This document shows positions 63,059-64,000 of a DNA stretch of 64,000 bases, one piece after another (the stretch's first letter is position 1; every line of letters starts with the position of its first letter). A program made the translations under genes and the position numbers. The DNA is taken from positions 1-64,000 of the forward strand of contig JAHLTZ010000025.1 of NCBI GenBank assembly GCA_025786725.1. The letters run 5' to 3'. Source of the DNA: Syncephalis fuscata (taxonomy: Eukaryota > Zoopagomycota > Zoopagomycetes > Zoopagales > Piptocephalidaceae). The notes below the pieces were generated by a model. It saw nothing but the letters and a program-made list of their open reading frames with translations, was not told where the DNA came from and did no database searches.

Positions 63059-63712
63059 TCATAGATCGATGATACCTCGTAGATCGTAGGCCAGCTCGAG
63101 TTGCTCAAACCATAACGCCGTTTCTCGAGGTGATCGGAATCGATAGACACATAAACGAGGATAATTACCAATAATCATGGGATATTCGTTTCTTAATTGA
63201 CAATGAAGCTTTACAGCATGTTTAATGGCTGTTAAGCCTGAAAACAATTTGAAGGGTCGACGGCGGCCAAATGAACACTTGAAAAACTTCTTTTTAAACA
63301 AAGAGCGGAAACTGCGCCATGCTGTACGACAGACTACATGTAATAATGAGTAGTCGAGCCATATTAGCGTGTCGGCGCGTGTCCATAGGAGGGGACGCCA
63401 AGCATAAAAGTTGCCATGGGTCACCCAGCCGTCGTCGTGCGCGTCCAGAATCAACTGGACCTGTAGGGCAGTTTCCTCGGCGTATTGGCCGCGAGGGGTC
63501 TCCTCGGGGCAGATGGCACTAAGATCGATTTGCGGCTGACGCAGTAGCCGAGATAGGTTGCAGGCAAGCTTTTCCTTGCCGGCACATCCATTACCAACGA
63601 TAATCATTCGACAAGGTGGCAGTTCATAGCTATAGGCATAGCTCATATTACCACAGCTGCCCTTTGATACATTGCTGTAGCGCGACTCGGCCGCGACAAT
63701 AGGCAAAACCAT
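63059..63712 (-). CDS. P-loop NTPase, FlaR/adenylate-kinase-like
   Basis: The 217-residue intronless frame starts at ATG 63712. A P-loop appears as MIIVGNGCAGKEKLACNLSR. The usual Ser/Thr after GK is Glu, so nucleotide hydrolysis may be altered. Other family features are PQIDLSAI, DDGWVTHGNFYAWRPLL (the WIxDGNY region), ADTLIWLDYS and a basic LID-like RTAWRSFRSLFKKKFF. C-terminal YPMIIGNYPRLCVYRFRSP fits the last strand. These proteins resemble the topology-modulation/adenylate-kinase-like P-loop kinases; the substrate is unknown. ATG at MSYAYSYELPPC (about 63646) is an alternative start. Confidence 0.75.
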   Translation of the reverse strand: MVLPIVAAESRYSNVSKGSCGNMSYAYSYELPPCRMIIVGNGCAGKEKLACNLSRLLRQPQIDLSAICPEETPRGQYAEETALQVQLILDAHDDGWVTHGNFYAWRPLLWTRADTLIWLDYSLLHVVCRTAWRSFRSLFKKKFFKCSFGRRRPFKLFSGLTAIKHAVKLHCQLRNEYPMIIGNYPRLCVYRFRSPRETALWFEQLELAYDLRGIIDL

Positions 63713-64000
63713 GACAAAGATATGATATGATAATGAAGGTGAGCGGTGGGTGTGACAACGATAAGAAGAGGGAAAAATGAAATGGAACGGCCAGAAGCAA
63801 GATAAACTATTACAAGACGTACAAGTTGGTGCCTATATAGCACGCTGGGTGGGTGCGTGACTTTGTACAATTAATAAAGAGCAAATTGAGCCGTGGGCTG
63901 TGCTAATGCATGGGTGGTGGGTGTAAGATGGTGGTGCTGAACCTGTTTACAAAAGACATGTGCTTCAACATGCGTGTGAGACTATTGGATCTCGTGAGTT
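63713..64000. promoter_or_regulatory. Upstream region of P-loop gene
   Basis: On the minus strand CTATATAGG lies at about 63832-63840, about 120 bp upstream of ATG 63712, a plausible TATA box. No other gene is visible to the window end. Confidence 0.4.

Overview
The window looks like nuclear DNA of a fungus, probably an early-diverging lineage (Zoopagomycota or Mucoromycota grade; the exact placement is inference). It is AT-rich. Conserved genes are cut by many short introns (about 45-110 bp, usually GTAAGT...TAG). It carries a stand-alone TrpD-type anthranilate phosphoribosyltransferase, an FSH1-type serine hydrolase and intronless Ser/Thr-rich GPI-type surface proteins. It also encodes proteins that are common in animals but patchy in fungi: a TRIM-like RING/B-box protein, an LMBD1-type membrane protein, a SWIM-RING protein and a TACC protein.

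Layout. 1-5 kb is gene-free and holds a 473-bp palindromic MITE. 5-6.5 kb is a TRIM-like gene. 8.3-10.3 kb is a tandem cluster of small intronless secreted or GPI-type proteins. 10.5-17.9 kb carries an ERGIC-53/EMP47-like lectin, a RING protein, a C2 protein and URI1/Bud27. 20.2 kb is a heptapeptide-repeat GPI protein. 20.9-25.3 kb carries LMBD1 and a SWIM-RING protein. 25.7-28 kb is a second cluster of Ser/Thr-rich surface proteins. 28.9-30.4 kb is a decayed subtilisin-like protease. 31.7-45 kb carries an F-box-like protein, a protein with repeated RRxS motifs, TACC, AP-3 delta and FSH1. 48.5-54 kb carries TRP4, a polytopic membrane protein with a PPxY tail, and POP7. 56.6-59.1 kb is phosphoglucomutase. 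62.6-63.7 kb has two P-loop kinase-like genes, one truncated.

The most unusual structure lies at 45-62.5 kb. A unit of about 2.95 kb is present twice in inverted orientation (45132-48394 and 59552-62503). Non-coding parts are nearly identical. Each copy carries one small secreted cysteine-rich peptide gene. The 81-bp signal region is identical in the two copies, but the mature region differs at 18 of 32 aligned codons, all amino-acid changing. All six cysteine codons are identical and I see no synonymous change. Both ends of the unit fall inside a dispersed repeat (called R1 here). One copy has since received a tRNA-derived SINE with a 20-bp target duplication, and the other copy preserves the empty site.

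A quality warning: about a dozen conserved genes are broken by what looks like one missing base, often in a short homopolymer (for example in the invariant RSMPTS block of phosphoglucomutase). This suggests consensus deletions in the assembly rather than mass pseudogenisation. Gene spans below cover all exons plus introns, and exon borders were read by eye.
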